64,000 nucleotides of DNA from Camellia lanceoleosa (lineage: Eukaryota > Streptophyta > Magnoliopsida > Ericales > Theaceae), in contig CM045762.1 in NCBI GenBank assembly GCA_025200525.1, forward strand, positions 120,778,979-120,842,978. Reading direction: 5' to 3'. Positions 22,701-35,400 of the stretch are shown here, in pieces. How positions within the stretch are numbered: the stretch's first letter is position 1; each line of letters starts with the position of its first letter. A model generated the notes under the pieces. That model had not been told where the DNA came from, did not search any database, and saw only the letters and a list, made by a program, of their open reading frames with translations. The position numbers and the translations under genes are program-made.

Positions 22701-25700
22701 TGTGATTGTAGTTGCTTCTATTTGATGTAGTATGACTAATCATTTGTTCTTCAATATAGTGGAACTTATGTTATATTCGCCAAATCGTCCAATTGTGGAC
22801 TTCTCAGTGGTATTCTTATGGTTGATGGCTGTGGGGACGGTTATTTCTGCTTCGCTTTGGTCAGAGTTTACTTCAAGTGAGCAGAATGATGACCGCTATG
22901 AACTGTCGCCAAAGGTTTTAAATAATTTAAACTCCATTTTTTGTCGTTCATAATTTTTGTAGCTTGAATGCATGTCGCATAGATATGTCTTGTTATGTCG
23001 CCACAAAATTTGCTAATTTTGATACTAAATTGTCCTTGTTGATATTGTGCTCCTTGATCACATTCTTTGACATTTCATTGGAATTTGTTGTTGGCTGCAC
23101 AAGAGAGATTTCTAGTTAATGATGGAATTTTAAATTAAAATTTACACTTATTGCTTAATACCCTTTTGAAACTCCTGCTGGAGATTTAATTTTTATCATG
23201 CCTTGCTTGACACATCCCAAATAGCTTTAGCCTCATAGTAAAAATATTATGAATTTGGTCTCTAGATTTAATGTGGACCTTCAAAAATCTATTTTATCAT
23301 CATTGTGGTCTATCTGTGTAGGTTTGGTTGTCTCATAACAGAATAGATTAGAAGCAAGATACCCTGCAGGCCGTCAGTCACAATATATGTGGTTAATTGT
23401 CTTACTATAAGTCACCTCTTGTGCAACACAATTTTTACTTAATTACATTACAGGTTTTATGTGCCTGATCCGAGTTCAGCTTCTTAAAATTGCCTTGCCA
23501 CTATATTATGCTTCCTGGTCTTTCATATAGCCTTGTTACCACAAGTATTGGGAAATACCCTAAAAGCAATCTCCTTCATATTCCTTGACATAGACACTGT
23601 TTGGTTTTTGCTAAATATTTCTATTCAAGTAAAAAAATAAAAAATATTTGTTTGGTTTCTGCTGATTTAGGTGACAAAAGGGGAAAAAAACTACCTTCTT
23701 ATCGAAACCCCCTCGTTTGGCTAGTGCTAAAAACATCAATTTTTTTTTTTTTCTGAAGCACTTTTGTCTTTAGTGAATTTGTTTTAAATTATTTTTTTTA
23801 TTTTTACTTTTTAGTACCTAGTCTAGAAGGATCTAAAAAGTATTTTTTATTTTTTGAAATATTTTTTTAAAAAGTTAACTATAGGAAAAAACAATTCTAA
23901 ACCCCACCAGAACTTTCCAAATAACAAAAGCAACTTTTTTAGCATTTGCCAAACACATCAATTTTTTAGCAGCAACTTTATTCTAAAAAAGTAAAGCAAA
24001 AAACAAAAAAAAAAAGCTACTGCCAAACCAACCTTTGGCCTGCTTATTGACAAAATGAGTGGAACTATAAGTAGAGGTGGATGATTAATGGGGAGGTAGA
24101 GGTAGAAGTGATATGAGGGAGGGGAACATTGAGTTTAGCACAAAGGCTTCCTAGTCCTGGGAGGTGGAAGGGAGTCATGGGTCTGAAATGGGGTTTGGGT
24201 AGGGGAGGGTTAAGCTTCAAGGGGTTCACTTCAGTTGGAATTTCATTTGGAATTAGTTAGAATGTAAAATATGTAAAACTAGGGCTAGGGTTAGAGTGGA
24301 AGAGAGATGAACGAAGGAGGAAAGAAGATATTTTGGCAATAGGTTTTGGGTTTTTATTTAAACCCTCCACCATCAACATATATTTATATGAAAAGCACTG
24401 ACATAACAATATGACCATATCAACTTAACATAAAATAACAAATAACATAAGACTATGCTAACACTCTCCCTCAAGTTGGAGCATGGGGCATGTTTAATTG
24501 ACATGACTAGGGCATGGAACAGGGATTATTAATTCACCCAAAAAATTGGGATTATTAATCCGTAGGCCCAATAATTCTGTATTTGTTTTGAAATTTTATT
24601 TCAAGATTATTAATCCAATGGATAATTAATCCAACAAATTTGTAGGATTACTAGTAATGAGATAGGGGTGGGATTATATATCTTGAGCTGGGAAATAAAA
24701 TAAAAATACTTTGTTACCTTTGACTAAAAATTAAAACACTTATTATTTTTTTATAATTTTATATTTTAGAAGGCTAAAAATAATTTTTAAAAATTTAAAA
24801 ATATTTTTTGATATTTATTTTATCAAATTAATTTATATTTTTTTTAAAAAACAAACCAAACATGGCCATTGTATTTTGTATTTTTATTTTGCTTTTATTT
24901 ATTTATTTATAATTTTTTTCAAAACCACGTTTATGAAGAAATTTTAATAAAGTAAAGATTGTGAAGAAACATTGATGGAGGGTAAGATTAGAAAAGAAGA
25001 TAAATATAGTTGTAATCCTACATTCATATGTTTTCTTATCCAATGCAAATCAAACAATGAATAAGGGGATAATTTATCCTACTAATCCAATTGGATAGTG
25101 AATATCACACTAATTTGATGGGATTATTAATTCCTTCACTATTAGTCTTGTGAATCAAACATGGCCATAGAGATTGAACATGCCCAACTTGATAGATAAG
25201 CATTGAAATGAAGAATTAGCTAATGGTTTGGTGAGAATATCACCCAGCTGATTATCAGACCGAACATAAAGAGTCACAAGCGGCTTTCTTAGTAACAAAT
25301 CCCAAATGAAGTGACAATCAACCCCAATATGATTTGTGAGTACATGAAACATGGGATTATTTGCAATAAAAATAGCGGCTTGATCATAGGAGTGGGAACA
25401 AAATGCTAAAATCTTGTAGGAGTGAACCCATAACATCTCAAAAGCAATATAGGTCGTGACACAATACTCAACCTCAACACTGGAGTGAGCAACAATAGTT
25501 TATTTCTTGTTATGCCAAGTAACAAGATTACCAACAAAGGTATGATATCTAGATATAGAATGATAGTCAGTTTGATTGCCAAGCCAATTAGCATCACTAA
25601 AGCCAGTGACAGACAAGGAGACAGATGATATAGCATACCGCGGCCTGGAGCATTCTTCAAGCAATGAAAGATACGACACATGACATCAAAATGAGGATGA

Positions 25701-26375
25701 CGAGGAGCATGTGTAAACTGATTGACCAGACTCACAACATGAGTTATATCAGGATGAGTGACAGTGAGATAAATCAACTTCCAAACTAATTGACGATAAT
25801 GACTAATATTAGGAAACAAGTCCTCGGTTTCACCATCATGTTTAACACACAAGTCCATTGGAGTTATCAATTAGACGGGCACCTAAGAGCCCTATCTTAG
25901 AGAGAAGATTATGTATATATTTGCATTGAGAGAGAAACAATCATTGGAAAGAACGAGCGACCTTAATCCCAAGGAAATACCGAAGATGACCACCCGCAGC
26001 ATGATAACACTGATAGTGTTTCTGGGTATAGGAATAGCCTAAAAAGACACTTGCGAGCTTGCAGAGATAACTTATCCTAGCTAGGATCAAGGACATGGAC
26101 AAAAGCCCTACAACTAAAAATATGAGGAGGAAGAGGAAATGGGGAACGATCGGGGTATAACTTCGAAAAGGGAGACTAATTATGTAAAACTATTGATGTC
26201 ATGCAACTAATAAGAGAGTAGGTAGTAAGCACTACGTCACCCCAAAAATGTTTGGTTATGTACGTTAAACAAACAAACTGAAAGCAACATCTAACAATTG
26301 ATAGTGTTTCCATTCCGCAATACCATTTTATTGTGACATATAAGCACAACTAGTTTGGTTAATAATACCACGATC

Positions 26376-26413
<38 letters not shown>

Positions 26414-29400
26414 TCATAACAGAATGCACATATTCTAAGGTATTATCGGATTGAACAATTTTAATAAGTTTATGAAATTGAGTAAAAATTTCATATAAAG
26501 CTTAGAAATTATTTGAGGTAATTCAGACCGCTGCTATAGTAAAACAACCAAGTCATTTGAGAGTAATCATCTACAAAAATAACAAAATAAAGAAATCTAT
26601 TAATAGTTGGAGTACGAGGGGATCCCATATGTCCATAAAAACAATGCCCAATTAGTACAAATTAATGTGTGTTTAGGAGGGGAAAGATTGAGTGCACACC
26701 TAACCTTTGGCATAATGCACAAAGTGGTGGTCCCAAGACCTGAACCTATAACCTCAAGGTTATTAGGTTAAGTCTTAACCATTGAACCAGTGGTCACACC
26801 TATCTCATATGTCCATGTGGACTACATTAAATTATGCTGACTCACGACTAACACTACAACTAGGGAAAGAACTATCATGACTCTTTCTAAACTGACAAGC
26901 TTCACACTTGAGTTTAAATATGACTTAAAGCAAGAATTGCTAACGCTTGGCTAAAGACGGATGATCCAAATAGAAATGCCACTGTAGTGGAGTCACAGTA
27001 GCACTCAAAACAACAGAAGTACAATGAGAAGGGCTATTAGTGTCCAGATACTATAAGTTGTACTTCTCATGCCTCGAACCAATCTCCCTCTTGGTTTGGA
27101 GGTCCTACAAAACATGCGAAATAGGAGAAAATGCTATAGAACAATGTAGGGCTTTAGTCAATTGACTAATAGACACCAAATTAAAAGAAAATATAGGAAT
27201 ATAGCCACTACAAGGTAACGAGAAACTAGATAGGGTGAAGAGTAGCCTAGATGATAATAGGTCTGAAGAACCTGCTAACAAGTACAATATTATGGGTAAT
27301 AGGGTTTGAAGCATCAAAAAGAGATGAATTACCTAAAAATTATATGCGAACTAGTGCTAGAATCTGAGTCAAGGTTGGATGGATTAAGCCATACATGCAA
27401 TATTACTTGAACTAGCTAGAGTAGCTGTGGAGGATGAAGGAAGAGCAACGCGAAGAGAATGGACAAGCTCGGTAAGCTCGCTAATATGAGTAGTGAGTGC
27501 ATCATGAGAATCAACCAAGGAGGCAACAGAGCCGGAAGTGACGAATGGAGGGAGTGGAGCATCCATAACCTGATCTATATGATCAGGCTTATCATACTTC
27601 TATTAGCACTAGGGTTTAATATGACCTTAGGAACCATAATGAGTACACTTCTAATCACCACAGGAAGCTAAAATACTACCTTGAGAATTCCTACTACGAG
27701 AGCCACCACCACTAGAACTAGTGGAAGAACTACTACCATAGGAATTAGGTTCACAAGAACTAGTTTGTGAGCCGCAATGACGAGAGTTTCCATGAAAACC
27801 ACCACAGGTATGATCACAGTCGCCATTGCTAGAAATCAATGAAAAAGAGAGTAAGGACTGTGATGCGGAACCAAATATTGCATGACTATCCTAAGGAAGA
27901 ATGCAACAGGCGAGATCATGCATTAGCAGTGGAAGGTAAAGTACTGACCAAAATTTGATCTTTGAAACCCTGCAGATCAAAATCCAAGCCTGAAAGTAAG
28001 GATGCCATCATAAACTCCTCCCAATTTCACTTCTGTTGAGCCAAATCAATAGTAAAGGGTCTGTGCTACAATAATTGATTCCACAACTTCTTAAGGTTAC
28101 TGTAACATCTAGATAGGGGACGACCAAACTGTCGAGTAGCAACATGGGGTTCTAAACTATGCCAAAGCCACCCTATAACAACTCAAATCTCACTGGACCA
28201 ATCATCATAGGCTTTATCATCTATAGCGGGAGGAAGTTCAATAAGAAAGCACAATTTCTTCTTGCCATGTAAAAAAGCCTTGATTGCGTGAGCCCAAGCT
28301 AGATAGTTCAGACCATTTAATTTCTTGGCAGTAATAGATTTAGGCAATTCATTATCCTTAATTATTGGGGGTTTTGCCTCAGTCATGACAACCAGACAAA
28401 CAACAATAGCAGGGAACAAAGATAGGGCAATCTGACAAGCAATAAAGAAGACCCAACTGAAAAAAAACTCAACAATGAGAGTACCCAGCAATTGAGAGCA
28501 ACCTACCAAGAGTTCCAAGAGAAGGAAGGCAAGAAATAGGCTTGGACATAATCATTGTGGGGGATAGAAAACCACCAAATCACTAACTAAAGACCAACAT
28601 ATCCACAAATAAATCTCAATTTTAGCTTCCCATAACTATTTCGGCATCTATAAAAGGGATGGCAGTTAGAAAAAACCTTAGGTAAGGAGAAAAATTGCAA
28701 ATTGAAATATTGGCACAAAAAAACTTGAAATCATTCAAAATTTGAAAACTCACATAAAATGCTATCAAAAGTTCTACAAAAATACCACAAATCTTAGGAG
28801 GGAGAAACGAGGCTGAAGAGGCCAACTTGTGCATACAGACAATGATGTCAAATTGATGTCATCATATGGATGATGACATTAGCACATCGCCGGCACCTCA
28901 CGTCGATCTCTAGAGTCTACTGAACAATTGTTAGGGTAGTATCGATGCTCTGATACCAAGTTATAATGTAAAATATGTGAAACTAGGGTTAGAGTTAGAG
29001 TGGAAGAGAGAAGAACGAAGGAGGAAAGAGAAAATTTTCAATCTTATACCTCTAAACTTCGATTCATTTCCTACCAAAACATATTTCAAAGCATTTCAAG
29101 CATCAATGAAGCTATTTGCAACTTCAAGCACTCAATCATGGAACAAATATATGCATACGTCATGCAATGACACTAGAGGTGTTATACACCCACTTATCTC
29201 AAAATTACTAACATTAGTTCTAGTCCTTGACATGTCCACAAATCAAGGAGAACACAACAACAATGTAGATTGACAGAGAAAATAGTCATCACTACCAGTT
29301 GGCCAAAACCTAACTTCACAGTCCAAACACACTTCAAGCAGAAATCAATCCAAAAATAGGAGAAGACCAGGCCAAAAAACACAGTGCCAAGAACCCTTAC

Positions 29401-32400
29401 AGAAGGCCTCTAGAACCGTCTTGGGCTCCAGGTCAGCACCCAAGAATAAGGGTAGATGTGATCAATTCCAAAACCTCCTCCAACAAGTAGATTGAAAAAA
29501 AGAACTGAAAATTGCAAAAAAACATTTGAGAAATTGAAAAACCTACCAAATAGCTTCAAAAATTGCCACAAATATCACCATGACAAACCGAATCAAATAG
29601 TTTGCTATCAATGACCTCAGGTTCGTGTTGACATCAACATGACATCAACCCTCCGTTGCTGACGTCAACAGTGTGATTGGCTCCTATTTGTTATTCCTTT
29701 GACGATGTTATGATTATGTCTCACAAGTTTTAGTGTGCAGGAAGTTGTTTGAACTAGATCGAACGCTCTGATACCAAGTTACTGAAAGTGATGAAAAGAG
29801 AAGATGGAGAAAGAGAAAGTTTAATACAAAAATTTGGTGTTTAGAATGAGTTACTCTCCTCATCCCTAGACCCATGTAAATATATTGAAGTCTGATAAAT
29901 TGCAAGAACTTTTGAAATAACGTGAACTCTAATAGTTACCTAGGATATGGAAACATTTCAGCTGTTTCAATAGAAAAAAACTTTTGTTCCTTGGGGATGA
30001 GAGATGGGCTGTTACACTTATCTGTGAAAAACCTGTGTGGAATCTATTAGCTAACCTTGGCATTTTCTCTGTCATTATTGCTTATTTTGTTTGAAATCTA
30101 TGTGAGTTGTATCTAATTATTCTAATTATTTCCCCTTGCTAGGAATCTGCTAGTGCCGATGCTGAGAAGGAGGAAGTCCTTGATATTAGTGCTAAGAGTG
30201 CTGTAGTTTTCGTCATATCAGCATCCACATTTCTGGTGCTACTTTATCTGTTTATGTCATCTTGGTTTGTCTGGCTGCTGGTTGCAGTTTTCTGTCTTGG
30301 TGGTATCGAGGTATTAACCGTTCTTCTGATTATTTTTTTAGTTTGTTGCTGCATTAGAATAGTGATTGTTCACTAACAGGCCTGAACACTCAACATGCTA
30401 TGCAAGTTATCATGGCTTGATCCTTTTATGGTTGATGTTGCACAACTCTCTCCATCACACTTTTGAATGTATTTGTGCCTTTCGTTTCCCTGAATTCAAT
30501 GATTTAATGTGTAAATTTATATAGGGAAAGTGTAGAGTCATAAAATACACTTGCTTTATTTATTAAGAAATGGTTTCAGTTTTATAATATTTGGGACTAT
30601 TATTTTGTTTTGTTATATAGGTAATTTATAAATATATCTCCATTTCTCTCTAGATTATCATTCTTTATATATATAATTATAATCTTAGATTATACTTTCA
30701 TCCCATCCATCATTTGACAGGACAGAGTAGATAAAGGTGATAGGGTGATAGTTTTATTTTTTGCATCTCATTGTCGCAGTTAGGATAATGAGGCTGTATC
30801 TGAGTTTTATTGAATATCACATAAATAAGTTTTATTTTTTTACAAGTGACTCGATGCAGGGGTGACGATTCACTGCAGTCTGGTTCTGCTGAACCCCTGA
30901 ACTTAAAAAAAATCTACTTGCAAACCAAGTACAATAGATGTTACATCACCTATTTATAGACTACAACTAATAGGACACTTAACCCACCAATCCAGCATTT
31001 ACTTACAAACTCATGACATGCAAGAATAAGACTCATTTTGACAATAAAGGCATTTATTTTATGACATTCTGTTTCTCATTTTGAGTAATTCTGTGCCCAA
31101 ATCTTCATTGCAGTTTTTAGAAATAAATAACCAGTGCTGAATTTTGGTTTATAGAATACAACAACCAAGACATAACTGTGGAATTATCAGCCTCTCACTA
31201 CTCAAATAAAAATCATTCCCTGGTGGTTCTTTAATTCTTCCATTTAGATGACCCATTGTCCTTTTACTCTTAGTATAGAGCATTGCAGACTGAGAGCAAG
31301 CTAGATAGTTATGTCCATCCAATTCCATAGTTGTGGCTGAAAGCAAAGGTGAATAATTCTTGTATTAACAAAAATAATTAGAGATTTCATGCACTAAAAC
31401 GAGTAAAAGTGTGTCTTGGTGAAGAAGTTGGTGAACTGCAACGAGGAAGAAACAAGAAGGGGGATAATGTTGGAATGTGTCCCACATCGCTTGGAATTAT
31501 CCCATCTGTGCTAGTTATAAGGTTTTCGTTTTCCTCTCCTTAATACCTAAGTTTTAAGGAGAAGTGTGGGCTGAGTTTTTCAATTTGGTATCAAAGTTTG
31601 GTTGGGCCTGTGATTGATGTGTCGTTTGTCCAGCTAGTGTATGTTGTGGTCCAAGAGGGTGTGTTGGAATGTGTTCTACTGAAAGTTTTTCTTAATGATC
31701 TATATATTCAACTTGTGTTCTAATATAAAGAATACATCTAATTATATAGTAATCCTAACCCTAAGACTAAAAAGGAAAAGAAAACACTGTCATATATATA
31801 CACCTATTCAATCTCTCAGAATATATGCACAATATACACTACCATATATATAAACCTAACCTAATATTCTCACACCCCCCGCTCAAACTCAAGGTGTTTT
31901 AGTTTGCCAAGAAGCAAATGAAACCGAGCAGTGGTGTGAGTTTTGGTAAAGAAGTCAGCAAGTTGCAGAGTCGAAGAGATGAAAAAAAGCGAGATAGAGC
32001 CAGACTGCAGATGCTGACGGACAAAGTGACAATTAATCTCAATGTGCTTTGTTCGCTCATGGAAGATAGTGTTATGGGCAATCTGAATAGCACTACGGTT
32101 ATCACAATAGAGGAAGGTCGAAGAAGACTGAGGGATGCTTAAGTCAGAGAGAAGACAACGAAGCCAAACAACTTCAGCAGTAGCGTGAGCCATAGCATGG
32201 CACTTAGCTTCGGCAGTAAAATGAGCAACAACAGTTTGTTTCTTGCTTTTTCAAGAAATCAAGGAATTGCCAAGAAACATACAGAAACCAGAAGTGGACT
32301 TACGATCTGTAACATCACCAGCCCAATCAGCATCAACATAGGCAACTAAAGCCAAGAAAGAAGTAGAGGACAACCACAATCCTTGGAAGATAGTACTGTG

Positions 32401-35400
32401 AAGATAGCGAAGAATCGGAACCAAAGCAGCTCAATGTGTAGAACGAGGAGCAGAAACGAACTGACTAACCACATGAACAACATAGGCAAGATCAGGACAA
32501 GTAACCGTCAGATAGACTAAGCAACCCACGAGTTCTCGATATAAAGTAGGATCAGGTAGAAGAACACCATCAGTAGTGTTAAGTTTCACATTAAGCTCAA
32601 TGTGGGTATCAGCAATCTTAGTGTCAGTAAGACGAGTATGGTGAATAATTTCATTAGCATACTTGGCCTGAGATAGAAAGTAACCCTTGGGAGAAAAAGC
32701 CACCTTAATATTAAGAAAATACTGCAATGGGCCCAAATCCTTCATTTCGAAGGTGCGAAAAAGATGCTGCTTGACCTTAGAGATAGCAGAAGAATCTGAG
32801 CCAGTAATAATCATATCATCCACATACAGTAATAAGGCAACAAACCTAGCAGAGGTGTGGAGGAGAAACAAAGCAGAGTCTTGGGCAGAAGAATGAAACC
32901 CAAGCTCAGTAACAGCAGTTTGAAAGCGATCATACAAAGTACGAGGAAATTGCTTTAGACCATACAGAGCATGCCGAAGACGACAAACCTATCTAGAAGA
33001 ATGGTGAAGGCCAGGGGGAGGACGCATGTAAATTTCCTTAGCGAGATGACCATTAAGAAAAGCATTCTTAACATCCATATGATAAAGAAGCCAATGACGA
33101 ACAGCAGAGAAAGATGTCAAAGTACGGACAGTAGTAATCTTGGCAATAGGGTCATAGGTCTCCTCATAATCAATACCATACTCCTGTGAAAAGCCCTTGG
33201 CAACTAGGCGAGTTTTGTAGCGCTCAAGAAAACCATCAGAATGAGTCTTGACTTTGTAGATCCATTTGCAACCAACCAGATTCTTACCAGCAGGCAAACG
33301 AACCAACTCCCAAGTACTAGTTTTTTGCAAAGCAGACAACTCATCCTCCATAGCTTGAATCCAATGAGGATCCTGACCTGACAGGCCTCCTTGTCAGACT
33401 AAGGTTCTGAAAAAGAGTGTATAGTAGACAAAAATGTACAGTAGGAAGGAGAAAAACATGTTTTAGCAAAATCAAGTTTAAGTACTTGTTTATGGATGCA
33501 AAGGGGATACTTACGGTTAGCAAGATTAGAGTCATCAAAAGCAGAAGGATCGGCAATAGGGGCAGAGACAACTGGTGGAGGGAGAGCCTTGCGACGAGAA
33601 TAGACTAACAATGGAGGGGAAGAAGGAGCCGGCAGGGGAGAAGGTGGAGAGGATGTAACAGACTCATGGGGAACAGTGGAAAAGGACTCAGCAAGAGGGC
33701 GGTTAGGAGGAGAAGTGGGAACAAACTCATAGGGAACAGTAGAGATGTACTCATCAGGAGGGACATCAGAAGGAAATGGATTAATGTGAACCAAATTCTC
33801 TTTAGAAACTGGAGCAGTGAGAGGCGGAAGCTGAAAGTAAGGTAGACGTTCCAAAAAGGCAACATGGTGGGAGACATAAAGGACAGACTGGGCGCTAAGT
33901 TTTGTCCTATCTTTCCTTCCGGGGAACAAGGACAAAACACGTAGACCCAAAAACATAAAGGTGAGAGTAATTGGGAAGTTGGAAAAACAGAGCCTCATAA
34001 GAACAACTAGATATTAAGGGGGTAGGCATACGGTTGAGAAGAAAAGCAGTGGTAAGAACGGCTTCTCCCCAAAAAAGAGCCGGAACGGAGGTAGAAATGA
34101 GGGATCTAGCGGTCTCAAGAAGATGACGGTGTTTACACTCAGCACGACCATTTTGGGTAGGTGTATCAGTACAGGAAATTTGGTGAATGGTACCTAAATT
34201 GGCCAGATACTCACAGAATTTAGTTTAAAAATATTCCCACCCTAGTTAGACTGTAACAATTTAATGGTAACCCCAAATTGTGTAGTGATCATAGACTGAA
34301 ATGTACAGTATATTTGATAGAAGTCAAATTTGTGAGTCATAAGATAAACCCAATTATAGCGGGAGCAATCATTAACAAAAGACACGTCATAGGCAGAACC
34401 TCCTTTAGTGAGAACAGAAGAGGGTCCCCAGATATCAGTATGCACAAGAGAAAAAGGAGAAACAGAAATAGAAACACTTTTATTAAATGGTAAAGCGGAT
34501 ATTTTGGCAAGTTTACACTCCTGACATTCATCAATTTGACTAAGAAAAACTTTACCCAACACTCCTGACTGAGCTAAAGATCGTAAGCAGTCAACAGACA
34601 AATGACCTAGGCGAGAATGTCATAAATAAAACTAACTCGATAGAGAATCTAACTAAAACGAGCAAAGTGCAACTAGAGAGGTGGATAGAGGGAAATGTAA
34701 GTTTTCTATCACATAGAGATCTCCAACTCTACGGTCGGTCCCAATCTGCTTCTTAGACACCCGACCCTGCACACAACAAACAGAAAAAGAAAAACTAACA
34801 TCAAAACTAGAAGCATCAAGTTGATTGATACATAATAAACTGACTGATAGCTGAGGAACATAAAGAACAGAGGGAATAGTAACTACAGACATGGCAGAAG
34901 GTAAGTCAGACCCAATAGACAGAATAAACATACCAGACCCATTAGCGGTATTAATAGCAATAGGAGAGGAAGGGTGGGTACAATTTTGAAGTAAGGAACG
35001 GTGAGGAGTCATATAATGAGAAGCACTAGAGTCAAAAAGCCAAATAGAAGAAGATATACTTGAAGAGTACCCAAGTAAACCTGAATGAAGAGACGTAAGA
35101 GCAGAGGCTAATGGAAATAGCTGAGAGGTAGACAAGAGGTGCTGAAGCTGATCAATCTGGGCACTCAAAGAAGCCAAATCAGGATCTGGAGCCGGAGTAG
35201 ATGCAGTATAAGCGGCGGGAGGCCGAAAGTTATTTTGAGTATGAGCTCGGGACTGTGACTGAGACTGCTGAGAAGACGCACAACCCTTCTTGGGATAGTG
35301 GTACTTCCCATGGTCCCTCTGATGGCAGAAAGCACACTCATCAAAAGCCAGGGGCCCTTTCTTGGGCTTTGTTGTGGCCGGAAGCTAATGAGGAGGTGGG

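Larger units (their letters stand above)
24263..29031 (-). mobile_element. Ty1/copia element with 3' LTR and partial 5' LTR
   Basis: The 3' LTR is at 24263-24463 (on the minus strand tgttagcatagtcttatg to ttttaca), next to a purine tract. RNase H fragments (25155-25436; [20 protein letters not shown]) and RT fragments (25406-25870; [20 protein letters not shown]) follow, and a gag start with [20 protein letters not shown] at 28183-28518. The tRNA-Met primer site is complementary to 28947-28958, then a 5' LTR of only about 65 bp (28967-29031) before the similarity stops. Frames are broken in many places. It contains a MITE (24485-25166), an (AC)n run and a SINE (26637-26803). Confidence 0.8.
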
